Below are positions 55,238-63,116 of a stretch of DNA of 64,000 bases, piece by piece; positions within the stretch are counted from its first letter, which is position 1, and each line of letters begins with the position of its first letter. The notes beneath the pieces are model-generated. The model ran no database searches, was not told the origin of the DNA, and worked only from the letters and a program-made list of their open reading frames with translations. The stretch is from Pelagibacteraceae bacterium AG-404-P08. Its GTDB lineage: Bacteria > Pseudomonadota > Alphaproteobacteria > HIMB59. A program made the position numbers and the translations under genes. The DNA lies in assembly GCA_003216195.1 (NCBI GenBank), contig QCJF01000002.1, forward strand, positions 62,001-126,000. Reading direction: 5' to 3'.

Positions 55238-56009
55238 TCATATCTTTGAAGGTGTAAAAGCCTTTTTCCTTTGATGATAACCATAATGCTGCTTGAATAG
55301 CGCCATCAGAAAAAATTTTTCTGTTGTGGGCCTTGTGTGTTAATTCTACAGACTCATTGTCACCGTGAAATATGACCGTATGTTCACCTGGAATATTTCC
55401 ACCTCTAATAGAAGAGAAACCAATTTCATTTTCTTTTCTTTGGCCTTCTTGATCCTGACGTTTAAAATTAAAATTTGATTTGGATAGACCAAGCTCTGCT
55501 ACAATCTCTTCTCCGAGCTTTAAAGCTGTTCCACTAGGTGCATCCTTTTTGTGTCGATGGTGTGTTTCAATTATTTCTATATCGAATTCTTTTAAGTGTT
55601 TTGCGGCTTTTCTTGCTATTTCAAAAAATGTATTAACTCCATAGCTCATATTCGGTGCGTAAAATACTTTTGTTGAATTACTTGTTTGTTTTAAAAGGTT
55701 AAAGTGGCTCTCATCTAATCCGGTCGTTCCAATAACTAAACCAGTATTATTAGAAACGGCAGCTTCCGTAAAATTAAATAAGGCCTTAGGAGTTGTAAAA
55801 TCTATAACTATATCTGCTTTTTCAAATGATTCTTCCCTAGTAGTAAAAACATTTTCTTGAATTTGATTTTTATTAATAAAGCTAGGGTCAATATCTTTAA
55901 CATCAAATACTCCAACGAGCTCAACGTTATTATTCGATAGAGCAGAATTTATGAGATTATTTCCCATTCTTCCTAATGCCCCTGCGATAGCTATTTTTGT
56001 TCTAGACAT
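55230..56009 (-). CDS. dapB: 4-hydroxy-tetrahydrodipicolinate reductase DapB
   Basis: A 259-residue NAD(P)H reductase of the lysine/diaminopimelate pathway. The N-terminal cofactor motif is IAIAGALGRMGNNL, VIGTTGL follows, and the substrate motif is ETHHRHKKDAPSGTALKLG. Normal length. Part of the DUF2244/nth/dapB neighbourhood. Confidence 0.97.
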   Translation of the reverse strand: MSRTKIAIAGALGRMGNNLINSALSNNNVELVGVFDVKDIDPSFINKNQIQENVFTTREESFEKADIVIDFTTPKALFNFTEAAVSNNTGLVIGTTGLDESHFNLLKQTSNSTKVFYAPNMSYGVNTFFEIARKAAKHLKEFDIEIIETHHRHKKDAPSGTALKLGEEIVAELGLSKSNFNFKRQDQEGQRKENEIGFSSIRGGNIPGEHTVIFHGDNESVELTHKAHNRKIFSDGAIQAALWLSSKEKGFYTFKDMIS

Positions 56010-56083
56010 GATTAAGACTTGTTATACATAAATTAGTAGATATGGAATAGCAAAATTATTAAATTTTATGCTAAAATTAACTT

Positions 56084-56254
56084 ATGATTAGACTTGCATT
56101 AATTCTTCTTATTTTATTACTAGCTAGTTTATTAATATTTAATAAGAAATTTAGAGAGGCTTTTACAATATCAGCAATACCCCTAGTCTTATTAGTTGTA
56201 GGACTTTTTGGGTATATGATTTACTATATGTTCAGTACTAACTATTTTTCTTAG
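56084..56254 (+). CDS. Short two-TM membrane protein
   Basis: A 56-residue protein with two hydrophobic segments: residues about 4-19 (LALILLILLLASLLIF) and 30-50 (ISAIPLVLLVVGLFGYMIYY), joined by NKKFREAFT. It lies between divergent dapB and convergent rhodanese genes. I do not recognise it. Coding is supported only by composition and by the ATG near a purine-poor leader, so it is tentative. Confidence 0.5.
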   Translation: MIRLALILLILLLASLLIFNKKFREAFTISAIPLVLLVVGLFGYMIYYMFSTNYFS

Positions 56255-56272
56255 AGTTTTTAAAATTATGAG

Positions 56273-56671
56273 TTATGTACCTTGCTCGGTTTTAAAACCT
56301 AAATTAATCCAATCAATTAAACCTTTGTCCATTTCATAAATACTTCCCTGATACCCTTCAGAAACTAGATAATCTGCAACCTTTTTAGATGTAATGCCTG
56401 CGGTACAGTGAATAATAATATCCTTATTATCGGGGTTTATGGAGTTGATTTTTTCAACAGTTATTTCTTTAAAAGGAATATTGTGTGAGTTCTCAATTCG
56501 AATCATATTGTGTTCTTTTGGATATCTAACATCAATTACAATTGCACCCTCTTGAATTCTTTTAAATGATTCTTCGGTATCTATGGGTGTGAAGTTCATT
56601 GTATTACTCTGAGCAAATAATAAATTAGTTAGCAGAAAAAAAAATAGAAAAAATTTTTTTAAAAAATTCAC
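56273..56671 (-). CDS. Exported rhodanese-like protein
   Basis: A 132-residue single rhodanese domain with an N-terminal signal peptide (FLKKFFLFFFLLTNLLFAQ). The active-site Cys lies in HCTAGITSKKVA (CxxGxxS), and VIDVRYPKEHN is the CH2A-like motif. Periplasmic rhodaneses move sulfane sulfur between thiosulfate and thiol acceptors; the acceptor is unknown. A GTG start at 56671, six bases after the cytochrome stop, is preferred to an ATG 30 bases upstream that overlaps that gene. Last gene of the tup run. Confidence 0.85.
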   Translation of the reverse strand: MNFLKKFFLFFFLLTNLLFAQSNTMNFTPIDTEESFKRIQEGAIVIDVRYPKEHNMIRIENSHNIPFKEITVEKINSINPDNKDIIIHCTAGITSKKVADYLVSEGYQGSIYEMDKGLIDWINLGFKTEQGT

Positions 56672-56676
56672 TCTTA

Positions 56677-57090
56677 TTAATCTCTGAAACGAGAGTGGCA
56701 ACTCTTACAGCTTCCAAATAGATTTTGGTGAAATTGTTGAACACTTTCAATATCACCCTCTAATGAGGATAATTTTGCAAGTGCTGCGTTGTCTTCTGTC
56801 TCTTTTGCAATTTGATTAAACAATTCTCTATTGTCAATTATGTCAGTACTAGCTTTTGACTTACCTCCAAATGAATCATCAGGAAATAAAGTAGGGTAAA
56901 CTCTCATTATATTTTCGATTTCTTCATAAATTCCTGCCAAGTCATCGTTAATCACATCGTCTTTAATTAAATTGTTTGCAGCTCTCATTAGTTTATTGAA
57001 GTCTCTCATGGACTCTTGCCGATCAAGCACAGGGTTAGAATAAGCTAAAAATGGGAATAAAAATATTAAGGCAAGTAAACTTTTAATCAT
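56677..57090 (-). CDS. Class II cytochrome c (cytochrome c'-like)
   Basis: A 137-residue exported protein. Signal peptide MIKSLLALIFLFPFLAYS. The mature helical protein begins DRQESMRDFNKLM and has its single heme motif CKSCHSRFRD at the extreme C-terminus, the layout of class II (c') cytochromes. Cytochromes c' bind NO or transfer electrons; the role here is open. ATG 57090 gives the signal peptide. It lies 41 bp after tupC and just before the rhodanese. Confidence 0.88.
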   Translation of the reverse strand: MIKSLLALIFLFPFLAYSNPVLDRQESMRDFNKLMRAANNLIKDDVINDDLAGIYEEIENIMRVYPTLFPDDSFGGKSKASTDIIDNRELFNQIAKETEDNAALAKLSSLEGDIESVQQFHQNLFGSCKSCHSRFRD

Positions 57091-57131
57091 GATATGTGTT
57101 TTTAGCATATCAGTAAATTATGTATGGAACA

Positions 57132-57737
57132 TTAAAAAAATTTTGAGGAAATATCGTTAAATACAATTTTTCCTGAATCTAAAACTATCACGTAATCTGC
57201 AAATTTTTTTACAAGACTCATATTGTGGAGAGATAAAAGAATAGTTTTATTTTTAATTTTAGACAAAGAAGTAAAAAAAATCTTTTCACTTTCTAAGTCA
57301 AGGTTCTGATTAGGTTCGTCTAAAATGATTAAATCTTGTTCATAGCTCATTAATCTAGAAATGAATACTTTCTGTTTTTCTCCTTCTGATAAATTTTGAA
57401 ATTTCCGTTTTTTTAATTTATTTAATTTAAATAAATTAAAGTAGAACTTATTTACCTCGGATTTCTTTAATTTGCTTAATAGCAGAAAATTATCCTCTAA
57501 ACTTTTATTTAAAGAAATAGGTTTTTGAAAAAGCATCGGTATAGGTTCAGAATATTCAGAGTTAATTGTTCCTTTATTAGGAATAATAATTTTATTTATA
57601 ATTTTTATTAGAGAGCTTTTACCAGAACCATTTTTTCCAGTAATAACTGTAATTTTGTTTCGTATGATATTTAGATTAATATTCGAGAGAATATTTTTTC
57701 CATCAATCGTATATGAAATATTATTTACTTTGATCAT
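57132..57737 (-). CDS. tupC: Tungstate-type ABC transporter ATPase TupC
   Basis: A 201-residue short ABC ATPase: Walker A GKNGSGKSSL, signature LSEGEKQKVFISRL and Walker B LIILDEPNQNLD. The signature Gly is retained while the usual GGQ is altered to EGEK. It overlaps tupB by 17 bp and powers uptake of oxyanion delivered by the TupA-like protein. Confidence 0.85.
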   Translation of the reverse strand: MIKVNNISYTIDGKNILSNINLNIIRNKITVITGKNGSGKSSLIKIINKIIIPNKGTINSEYSEPIPMLFQKPISLNKSLEDNFLLLSKLKKSEVNKFYFNLFKLNKLKKRKFQNLSEGEKQKVFISRLMSYEQDLIILDEPNQNLDLESEKIFFTSLSKIKNKTILLSLHNMSLVKKFADYVIVLDSGKIVFNDISSKFF

Positions 57738-58377
57738 TATTTTTATTTAAAAAATTAAGGGATATTGATATTAAAAGTGTGAGGGAAATTAATATCGTTC
57801 CTAAAACTATACCTAATGAAACATTCCCTTTAGAGGTTTCTAAAGCAATTGTCGCTGTCATGTTTCTTGTGAAAAGATCAATTGAGCCTCCTACAATTGC
57901 AGCTGCACCATACTCGCTAATAGCCCTGCCAAAACCTAGTAAAAAGACAGTGATGTAAATATTTGTTTTATTTGAAAAGAGTATGAAAATTATATCTTTT
58001 TTGGACGCTCCATAAGACATTAATTCATCTCTATAAATTGGATAATCCTCTTCGATGTTTTTAATAATTAAAGTTATCATAATTGGGAAGATAATTACGA
58101 TCTGAGCAATGATCATTGCTAAAGGTGAATATAGAATTTCCATCCAACCTAAGGGGCCAGATCTACTTATAAGTATATAGACTAATAGCCCTGCACATAC
58201 GGGAGGGATAGAGGTAAGAGAGCTTAAGAAAATTACAATTGGTTTTTTTAATTGGAATTGATAAATAGCAATTAAATAGCCGAAGATCATTGATAAAAAA
58301 AATGCAATTAAAGTTGAGAAAATACTTACATAAATTGTAATAAAAACTGCGGATTGTATTTTTTCAAAAGTTAGCAT
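57721..58377 (-). CDS. tupB: Tungstate-type ABC transporter permease TupB
   Basis: A 218-residue permease with about five or six membrane segments and an EAA-like cytosolic loop (DELMSYGASKKDIIFI), then FGRAISEYGAAAIVGG, a Mo/W permease-type segment. It overlaps the ATPase gene and is 10 bp from the binding-protein gene. Confidence 0.85.
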   Translation of the reverse strand: MLTFEKIQSAVFITIYVSIFSTLIAFFLSMIFGYLIAIYQFQLKKPIVIFLSSLTSIPPVCAGLLVYILISRSGPLGWMEILYSPLAMIIAQIVIIFPIMITLIIKNIEEDYPIYRDELMSYGASKKDIIFILFSNKTNIYITVFLLGFGRAISEYGAAAIVGGSIDLFTRNMTATIALETSKGNVSLGIVLGTILISLTLLISISLNFLNKNNDQSK

Positions 58378-58387
58378 TTAGATAGTA

Positions 58388-59182
58388 TTAATTGGTATGA
58401 AACAACTTTTCACCGTTATATGTAAACCTATTAATAACATCTTTGCCCTCACCTGTAATCAACCATTCAATGAACTTCTGAGATTTTTTATACTCAACAT
58501 GAGGGAATTTTTCTGGATTGACCGCAATAATTCCATAGGGATTATGTAATTCATCACCACCTTCAAAAAGAATTTTTAAATTATTTTTATTTATAAAAGA
58601 TAGCCAGGTGCCTTTATCACTTATGGTATAGGCATCAATTTCAGAGGCAATATTTAATGTATTGGCCATGCTTGTCCCAGTTTTTATATATCTATCAGAG
58701 TCAAATTTTTTTATATTTGCCAAACTCCATAATTCTTGTTCTTTTTTATGAGTTCCAGAATTATCGTCTCTTGAAATAAATTTGTATTCTGAGTTATATA
58801 TTTTTTTTAATGCGGATAAAATATCTTCCTCTTGTGATATTTTCAGTGGGTCAGATTTTGGACCAATTAAAATAAACTTATTGTACATAATTTCATATCT
58901 TTGAACACCGTAGCCCTCGTCTATAAATTCTAATTCATCTTTTTTTGAATGAACAAATAATAAATCTCCATCGCCTCTTTTTGCGTTTGCAATAGCATTA
59001 CCGGTTCCAACTGCAATAGGTCTTACACTAATTCCAGTTTTATTTTTAAATTCTGATGCTAAGAGATCAAGTAAACCCGTATTAGCAATGCTAGTAGTAG
59101 ATTGAATGACTATAAAATCTTTAGAATAAACACTGATGGAAAAAAATAAAAATAACGATAAAAATAAATTTTTTAATTTCAT
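58388..59182 (-). CDS. tupA: Tungstate-type substrate-binding protein TupA
   Basis: A 264-residue exported protein with signal peptide MKLKNLFLSLFLFFSISVYS. The mature N-terminus IVIQSTTSIANTGLLDLL corresponds to the oxyanion-binding TTTST-like motif of TupA. DDNSGTHKKEQELW and NPYGIIAVNPEK are family segments. TupA binds tungstate with high affinity; molybdate or vanadate cannot be excluded by eye. Its gene faces divergent cytochrome b561 across 37 bp. Confidence 0.85.
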   Translation of the reverse strand: MKLKNLFLSLFLFFSISVYSKDFIVIQSTTSIANTGLLDLLASEFKNKTGISVRPIAVGTGNAIANAKRGDGDLLFVHSKKDELEFIDEGYGVQRYEIMYNKFILIGPKSDPLKISQEEDILSALKKIYNSEYKFISRDDNSGTHKKEQELWSLANIKKFDSDRYIKTGTSMANTLNIASEIDAYTISDKGTWLSFINKNNLKILFEGGDELHNPYGIIAVNPEKFPHVEYKKSQKFIEWLITGEGKDVINRFTYNGEKLFHTN

Positions 59183-59219
59183 TTATTAACAACAATATTA
59201 ACATACATAATTGAAGATA

Positions 59220-59756
59220 ATGAAGTTAGCAAACAGCGCAGATAATTACGGTTTAATTAGCAAGTTATTTCATTGGATTATGGCTGTTCTTATAATTGCA
59301 ACATACATATTAGGTAAAAATTTAGAGAATAATTTTGAGTATTATTATGAAATATTGATGATACACAACACACTAGGTCTTTCAATTCTTGTCCTAGCAA
59401 TATTTAGATTAAGTTGGAAATTTATCAATATTGGGCCCAAGCCCATCTTAAAAAATAAAATATTAATTTATGTTGCTAAAACTAACTATTTTTTATTTTA
59501 CTCAATATTTTTTTTACAACCAATATCTGGATACATCCTTACAAACTTACAAGGTGACACAGTAATGTTTTTAAATTTTGAATTAATAAATTTATTGGAT
59601 CACAACAGTGATTTAAGGTACTTGTTCAAAAGTTTCCATGAATATTCTAGTAATGTTTTATTAGTTTTATTTTTTATACATTCAGGAGCTGCACTTATGC
59701 ACCATTTTGTATTAAAAGATAGAACTTTAAAAAGAATGACTTTTGGTAGTGATTAA
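59220..59756 (+). CDS. Cytochrome b561
   Basis: A 178-residue prokaryotic b561-type four-helix membrane cytochrome. Histidines expected to bind the two hemes lie in ISKLFHWIMA, LMIHNTLGLS, KSFHEYSSN and FIHSGAALMHH. It moves electrons between quinol and periplasmic acceptors. ATG 59220 is preferred to a TTG at 59211. Divergent from tupA across a 37-bp gap likely holding both promoters; ends four bases from convergent cysK. Confidence 0.92.
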   Translation: MKLANSADNYGLISKLFHWIMAVLIIATYILGKNLENNFEYYYEILMIHNTLGLSILVLAIFRLSWKFINIGPKPILKNKILIYVAKTNYFLFYSIFFLQPISGYILTNLQGDTVMFLNFELINLLDHNSDLRYLFKSFHEYSSNVLLVLFFIHSGAALMHHFVLKDRTLKRMTFGSD

Positions 59757-59760
59757 AATT

Positions 59761-60753
59761 TTAAAGCCACTCGGGTACGGGAAGTTTTTTTGATAACAGA
59801 TATTCTTTGTTATACAACTTACTAAAATACTTGTTAGCATCATCACACAGAATTGTAACAATATTTTTACCTGGTCCCATTTCTTTAGCCATTTCGATAG
59901 CCCCTGCTACATTTACTCCAGAACTGGAGCCAAGAAATAAGCCTTCTGTTTTGACCATTTTATATAAAAGTTCAAACGCATCATAATCAGTAATATGGTA
60001 TGAGAAATCAATAAGGGAAGGTTCAACATTTTTTGTCACTCTATACTGGCCTATTCCCTCCGTTTCTGATGGCTCGCCTTTAACTTCCAATTTAGAATAT
60101 TTAAAATAATTATACATTTGAGCACCTTGTGGATCTGTACAAGCTATTTTTATATTTGAATTTAATTCTTTGAGTCCAATAGATGTGCCTGCTAATGTTC
60201 CACCCGACCCAATTGCACAAGTAAATCCGTCAACTTTTCCATCAAGCTGATTGAATATTTCTTTAGCTGTGGTTTTTGAGTGAAATTTGTAATTTGCTGT
60301 ATTGTCAAATTGGTTTGCCCACATAACTGAAGTCTCTCCTTTTGATTGTAGATCTTCAACTAACCTCTTTGATACATGCTGATAATTACCTGGATCAGAA
60401 TAGGGTTTAGTTGGTACAACTTTTAGCTTTGCCCCCATATTCCTTAAAATACTTTGCTTCTCCTCTGATGCACCGTCAGGCATTACAATTATAGTTTTGT
60501 ATCCTCTAGCATTGTTAATCATTGTTAAAGCAATACCTGTGTTTCCAAAAGTACCCTCAACGACAGTGCCGCCTGGTTCAATTAAATTATTCTCTTCAGC
60601 ATCAAGGATTATACCCAATGCCGTTCTATCTTTGATAGAACCAGCTGGATTCATAAATTCTGCTTTACCATAAATATTACAACCCGTAATTTCAGATGGA
60701 TATTTGAGTTTAATAAGTGGCGTATTGCCAATAAAATCAACTATGTCTCTCAT
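59761..60753 (-). CDS. Cysteine synthase / cystathionine beta-synthase family enzyme
   Basis: A 330-residue PLP enzyme of the CysK/CBS family. The cofactor lysine is in NPAGSIKDRTA, and FGNTGIALTM is the substrate loop (usually GNTGI). It lacks the C-terminal CBS regulatory domain. Next to a cystathionine gamma-family gene one base away, it may be a cystathionine beta-synthase in reverse transsulfuration or an O-acetylserine sulfhydrylase. Which cannot be told by eye. Confidence 0.88.
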   Translation of the reverse strand: MRDIVDFIGNTPLIKLKYPSEITGCNIYGKAEFMNPAGSIKDRTALGIILDAEENNLIEPGGTVVEGTFGNTGIALTMINNARGYKTIIVMPDGASEEKQSILRNMGAKLKVVPTKPYSDPGNYQHVSKRLVEDLQSKGETSVMWANQFDNTANYKFHSKTTAKEIFNQLDGKVDGFTCAIGSGGTLAGTSIGLKELNSNIKIACTDPQGAQMYNYFKYSKLEVKGEPSETEGIGQYRVTKNVEPSLIDFSYHITDYDAFELLYKMVKTEGLFLGSSSGVNVAGAIEMAKEMGPGKNIVTILCDDANKYFSKLYNKEYLLSKKLPVPEWL

Positions 60754-60754
60754 C

Positions 60755-61894
60755 TTAAATCTTTGATAGGGCTTGGTCTAAATCTGATATCAAATCATCT
60801 ACATCTTCAATACCCACAGATATTCTTAGTAATGTTTCTGATATGCCTAATTTTTCTCTAATTGATGGATCTATAGAAGCATGGGTCATGATGGCTGGAT
60901 GCTCGATCAAACTTTCGACCCCTCCTAGGCTTTCCGCGAGTGTAAATAAATTTAAATTTTTTAGAAAAGTTTTTACCCCATTAATATCTGAGTCAATTAC
61001 AAAAGACATCATTCCACCAAAACCATCCATTTGTTTTTCTGCAATTTCCTTGTGCCTTTTATCATTACCTGGAAAAAAAACTTTTTCTATCTTAGGATGA
61101 TTGGATAAATAACTAGACACAGCAATAGCATTTTCATTATGTTGCTTCATTCTTACAGAAAGTGTTTTAATGCTTCTTGTTAATAAATAACAATCAAAGG
61201 GAGAGGGGACAGCCCCAACTGCATTTTGAATAAAAGAAATTTTTTCAGCGTATTCCTTATTCTCTTTAATAACAATAGACCCGCCAACAATATCTGAGTG
61301 GCCTCCTAAATATTTTGTTGAAGAACTCACTACCATATCTGCACCTAATTCAAGTGGTCTCTGATTATATGGAGAGGCAAATGTGTTATCACATATCACA
61401 GGTAATTTAAACTCACTTGCAATATTAACAGTGTTTTTAATATCAATAATTTTCATTAAAGGATTTGATGGTGTTTCAATCCATATAAATTTTGTGTTTT
61501 CTTTTATTTCATCATTCCAGTTTATATTTTTATCAAAGTCGATATAAGTTACGTCAATATTTGATTTAACTTTATCAAATAACCTACGAGTACCCCCATA
61601 TACATCATCAGAACAAACTATATGGTAGTTTGTGCCGAATAGGTCACAAACTGTATTAATTGCTGACATGCCCGATGCAAATGCAAAAGCTTTATCTCCA
61701 GACTCAATTTGTGCTAGTAATTTTTCTAGTACATCTCTAGAAGGATTTTTGGTTCTAGCATATTCATACTCAAAATTTCCGGGTTCCATTTGTTTGAAGG
61801 TTGATGAAAGATGTATCGGTGGCATAACGGCTCCCGTTTCTTTATCTGGGCCATGTCCAGAATGAATTACTTTTGTGTTAAATTTTTTTTTCAC
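60755..61894 (-). CDS. Cystathionine gamma-synthase/lyase-family PLP enzyme
   Basis: A 379-residue Cys/Met-metabolism PLP enzyme. The cofactor lysine lies in SSSTKYLGGHSD; YARTKNPSRDVLEKLLA is the N-terminal substrate loop and SLGGVESLIEHPA the C-terminal loop. It either makes cystathionine from homoserine esters and cysteine or cleaves cystathionine to cysteine. The pair with the CysK/CBS gene suggests reverse transsulfuration. A 223-bp leader with a structured element precedes it. Confidence 0.9.
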   Translation of the reverse strand: MKKKFNTKVIHSGHGPDKETGAVMPPIHLSSTFKQMEPGNFEYEYARTKNPSRDVLEKLLAQIESGDKAFAFASGMSAINTVCDLFGTNYHIVCSDDVYGGTRRLFDKVKSNIDVTYIDFDKNINWNDEIKENTKFIWIETPSNPLMKIIDIKNTVNIASEFKLPVICDNTFASPYNQRPLELGADMVVSSSTKYLGGHSDIVGGSIVIKENKEYAEKISFIQNAVGAVPSPFDCYLLTRSIKTLSVRMKQHNENAIAVSSYLSNHPKIEKVFFPGNDKRHKEIAEKQMDGFGGMMSFVIDSDINGVKTFLKNLNLFTLAESLGGVESLIEHPAIMTHASIDPSIREKLGISETLLRISVGIEDVDDLISDLDQALSKI

Positions 61895-62005
61895 AGCTCA
61901 ATTTATAACTAATTAATTTTTAAATAACATCTATAACGATATTTTTCTTATTTGATAGGCTTTTTAAATTATAAGAAATCTGTTTCATATCAACCAAAAT
62001 TCGAA

Positions 62006-62011
62006 TATTAT
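62006..62011 (+). promoter_or_regulatory. Candidate -10 element (both strands) beside a hairpin
   Basis: TATTAT on the plus strand, with the complementary strand giving TATAAT (62007-62012), sits directly next to the long hairpin at 62016-62068. It could start a plus-strand small RNA or a minus-strand transcript toward the transsulfuration genes. No good -35 is visible for either strand. Confidence 0.3.
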
Positions 62012-62015
62012 ACCT

Positions 62016-62068
62016 GTCCCCTAGCCGCTTGGGTTGAGACATTGTCGAGGAGGAAGGTGGCAAGGGGC
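62016..62068. other. Long imperfect hairpin; candidate small RNA or leader element
   Basis: GTCCCCTAGCCGCTT (62016-62030) pairs with AAGGTGGCAAGGGGC (62054-62068) in a stem of about 13 pairs with one A-A mismatch and one bulged U, closing a 23-base loop that contains a small GACATTGTC hairpin (62038-62046). It is far more GC-rich than its surroundings. It lies about 120 bp upstream of the cystathionine gamma-family gene. I compared it by memory with SAM, TPP, glycine and cobalamin riboswitches, SRP RNA and tmRNA and found no match. Strand and function are unknown. Confidence 0.45.
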
Positions 62069-62100
62069 AATAAATTTCATTATTTCGTTAAACTATATTC

Positions 62101-62116
62101 TTAACCAATTGGTTAA
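62101..62116. repeat. Perfect 16-bp palindrome TTAACCAATTGGTTAA
   Basis: Perfect palindrome one base beyond the stop of the TPR-protein gene and about 33 bp from the long hairpin. It may be a dimeric regulator site for the downstream sulfur genes, or the stem of a weak terminator; no T run follows on the minus strand. Function is not established. Confidence 0.55.
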
Positions 62117-62117
62117 T

Positions 62118-62660
62118 TTAAGTTTCCTTTGACACCATTTGATTTAGATTTTCAATTTTCATATCAACAGACAAATCATTTGGCATTAACTTTTTCATTT
62201 CTTGATAAACCTTAAGTGCTCCATCATAATTTTTGTAGCTTATAAGAATTCTACTCAAACCATCTAATGCACCAAAATGTCTTGGTTCAAGATACAATGT
62301 AGCTTCAATATCTCTCATAGAGTTTTCATAGTCTCCCATCATAAAATAAAAAGTTGCCCTTTTGTTGTAGGCCTCCGCGTAATTTGGCTCTAACTCAATA
62401 GCAAGAGTTAAAGCTGATATCGCAGATTGGTAATTTTTAGATTTAAAAAAATCTGAAACATTATCCATTACTATTTTTACATCTGGATTTTCAATTTTCA
62501 TCCATTCTCCCCATATTTTTGATATAATTAGACTTTGTTCTTTTGAGTCCTTTACCTCGGAGAGCTGACTGAATAATTCATCAAGTTTTGGGCTATTTTG
62601 ATCTGCGTAACTATAGGATATGTTCAAAAACAAGGCGAATATAATTAAAATGATTTTCAT
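62118..62660 (-). CDS. Exported TPR-repeat protein
   Basis: A 180-residue protein with signal peptide MKIILIIFALFLNISYSYA and about three tetratricopeptide repeats (residues about 65-165: AISALTLAIELEPNYAEAYN, SMRDIEATLYLEPRHFGALD, ALKVYQEMKKLMPNDLS). TPR arrays mediate protein-protein contacts in the envelope. Function unknown. Divergent from the DUF4864 gene over 30 bp. Confidence 0.85.
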   Translation of the reverse strand: MKIILIIFALFLNISYSYADQNSPKLDELFSQLSEVKDSKEQSLIISKIWGEWMKIENPDVKIVMDNVSDFFKSKNYQSAISALTLAIELEPNYAEAYNKRATFYFMMGDYENSMRDIEATLYLEPRHFGALDGLSRILISYKNYDGALKVYQEMKKLMPNDLSVDMKIENLNQMVSKET

Positions 62661-62690
62661 CTATATTGTTTAATTACGCATATAAATAGT

Positions 62691-63116
62691 ATGCAGTTTA
62701 AAAAATTAATTTACACAAGTTTATGCCTTTTACTTTTTAACACCATATCTATTGCAGAAACTATTGATAAAAATGAGTTTAGTGAAACGCAAGCAGTGAT
62801 TGAAAGTCAACTAAAGGCCTTTATTAACAAAGATGCTGAAGGAGCTTTCTTTCATGCCTCACCTTATATCAAGATGAGGTTCAATAATCCTCAAGATTTT
62901 ATGAGTATGGTTAAAAACTATTATGAGCCTGTTTATAACCCTAAAAATTACTATTTTATGGAATCAAAATTTTTTGAAGGAGCTATATATCATCAACTAC
63001 AAATCGTCTCGCAAGATAATGTTTCTTATTTAGCAATGTACTCACTCATTAAAGACAAGGGAGAGTGGAAAATTTCAGGTTGCTCTATTTACCCAATGGA
63101 AAAGCAATCAATTTAG
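62691..63116 (+). CDS. Exported DUF4864-like protein
   Basis: A 141-residue exported protein with signal peptide ending SIAE. The pattern AVIESQLKAFINKDAEGAFFHASPYIKMRF and MVKNYYEPVYNP (written in part) fits the DUF4864 family of unknown function, related to NTF2-like folds. It is divergent from the TPR gene and its stop overlaps that of the transporter gene by 9 bp. Confidence 0.8.
   Translation: MQFKKLIYTSLCLLLFNTISIAETIDKNEFSETQAVIESQLKAFINKDAEGAFFHASPYIKMRFNNPQDFMSMVKNYYEPVYNPKNYYFMESKFFEGAIYHQLQIVSQDNVSYLAMYSLIKDKGEWKISGCSIYPMEKQSI

Noticed and set aside
61990..62075. SAM, TPP, glycine or cobalamin riboswitch, SRP RNA or tmRNA
   Set aside because: None of the conserved cores that I remember is present; the hairpin is real but unassigned.
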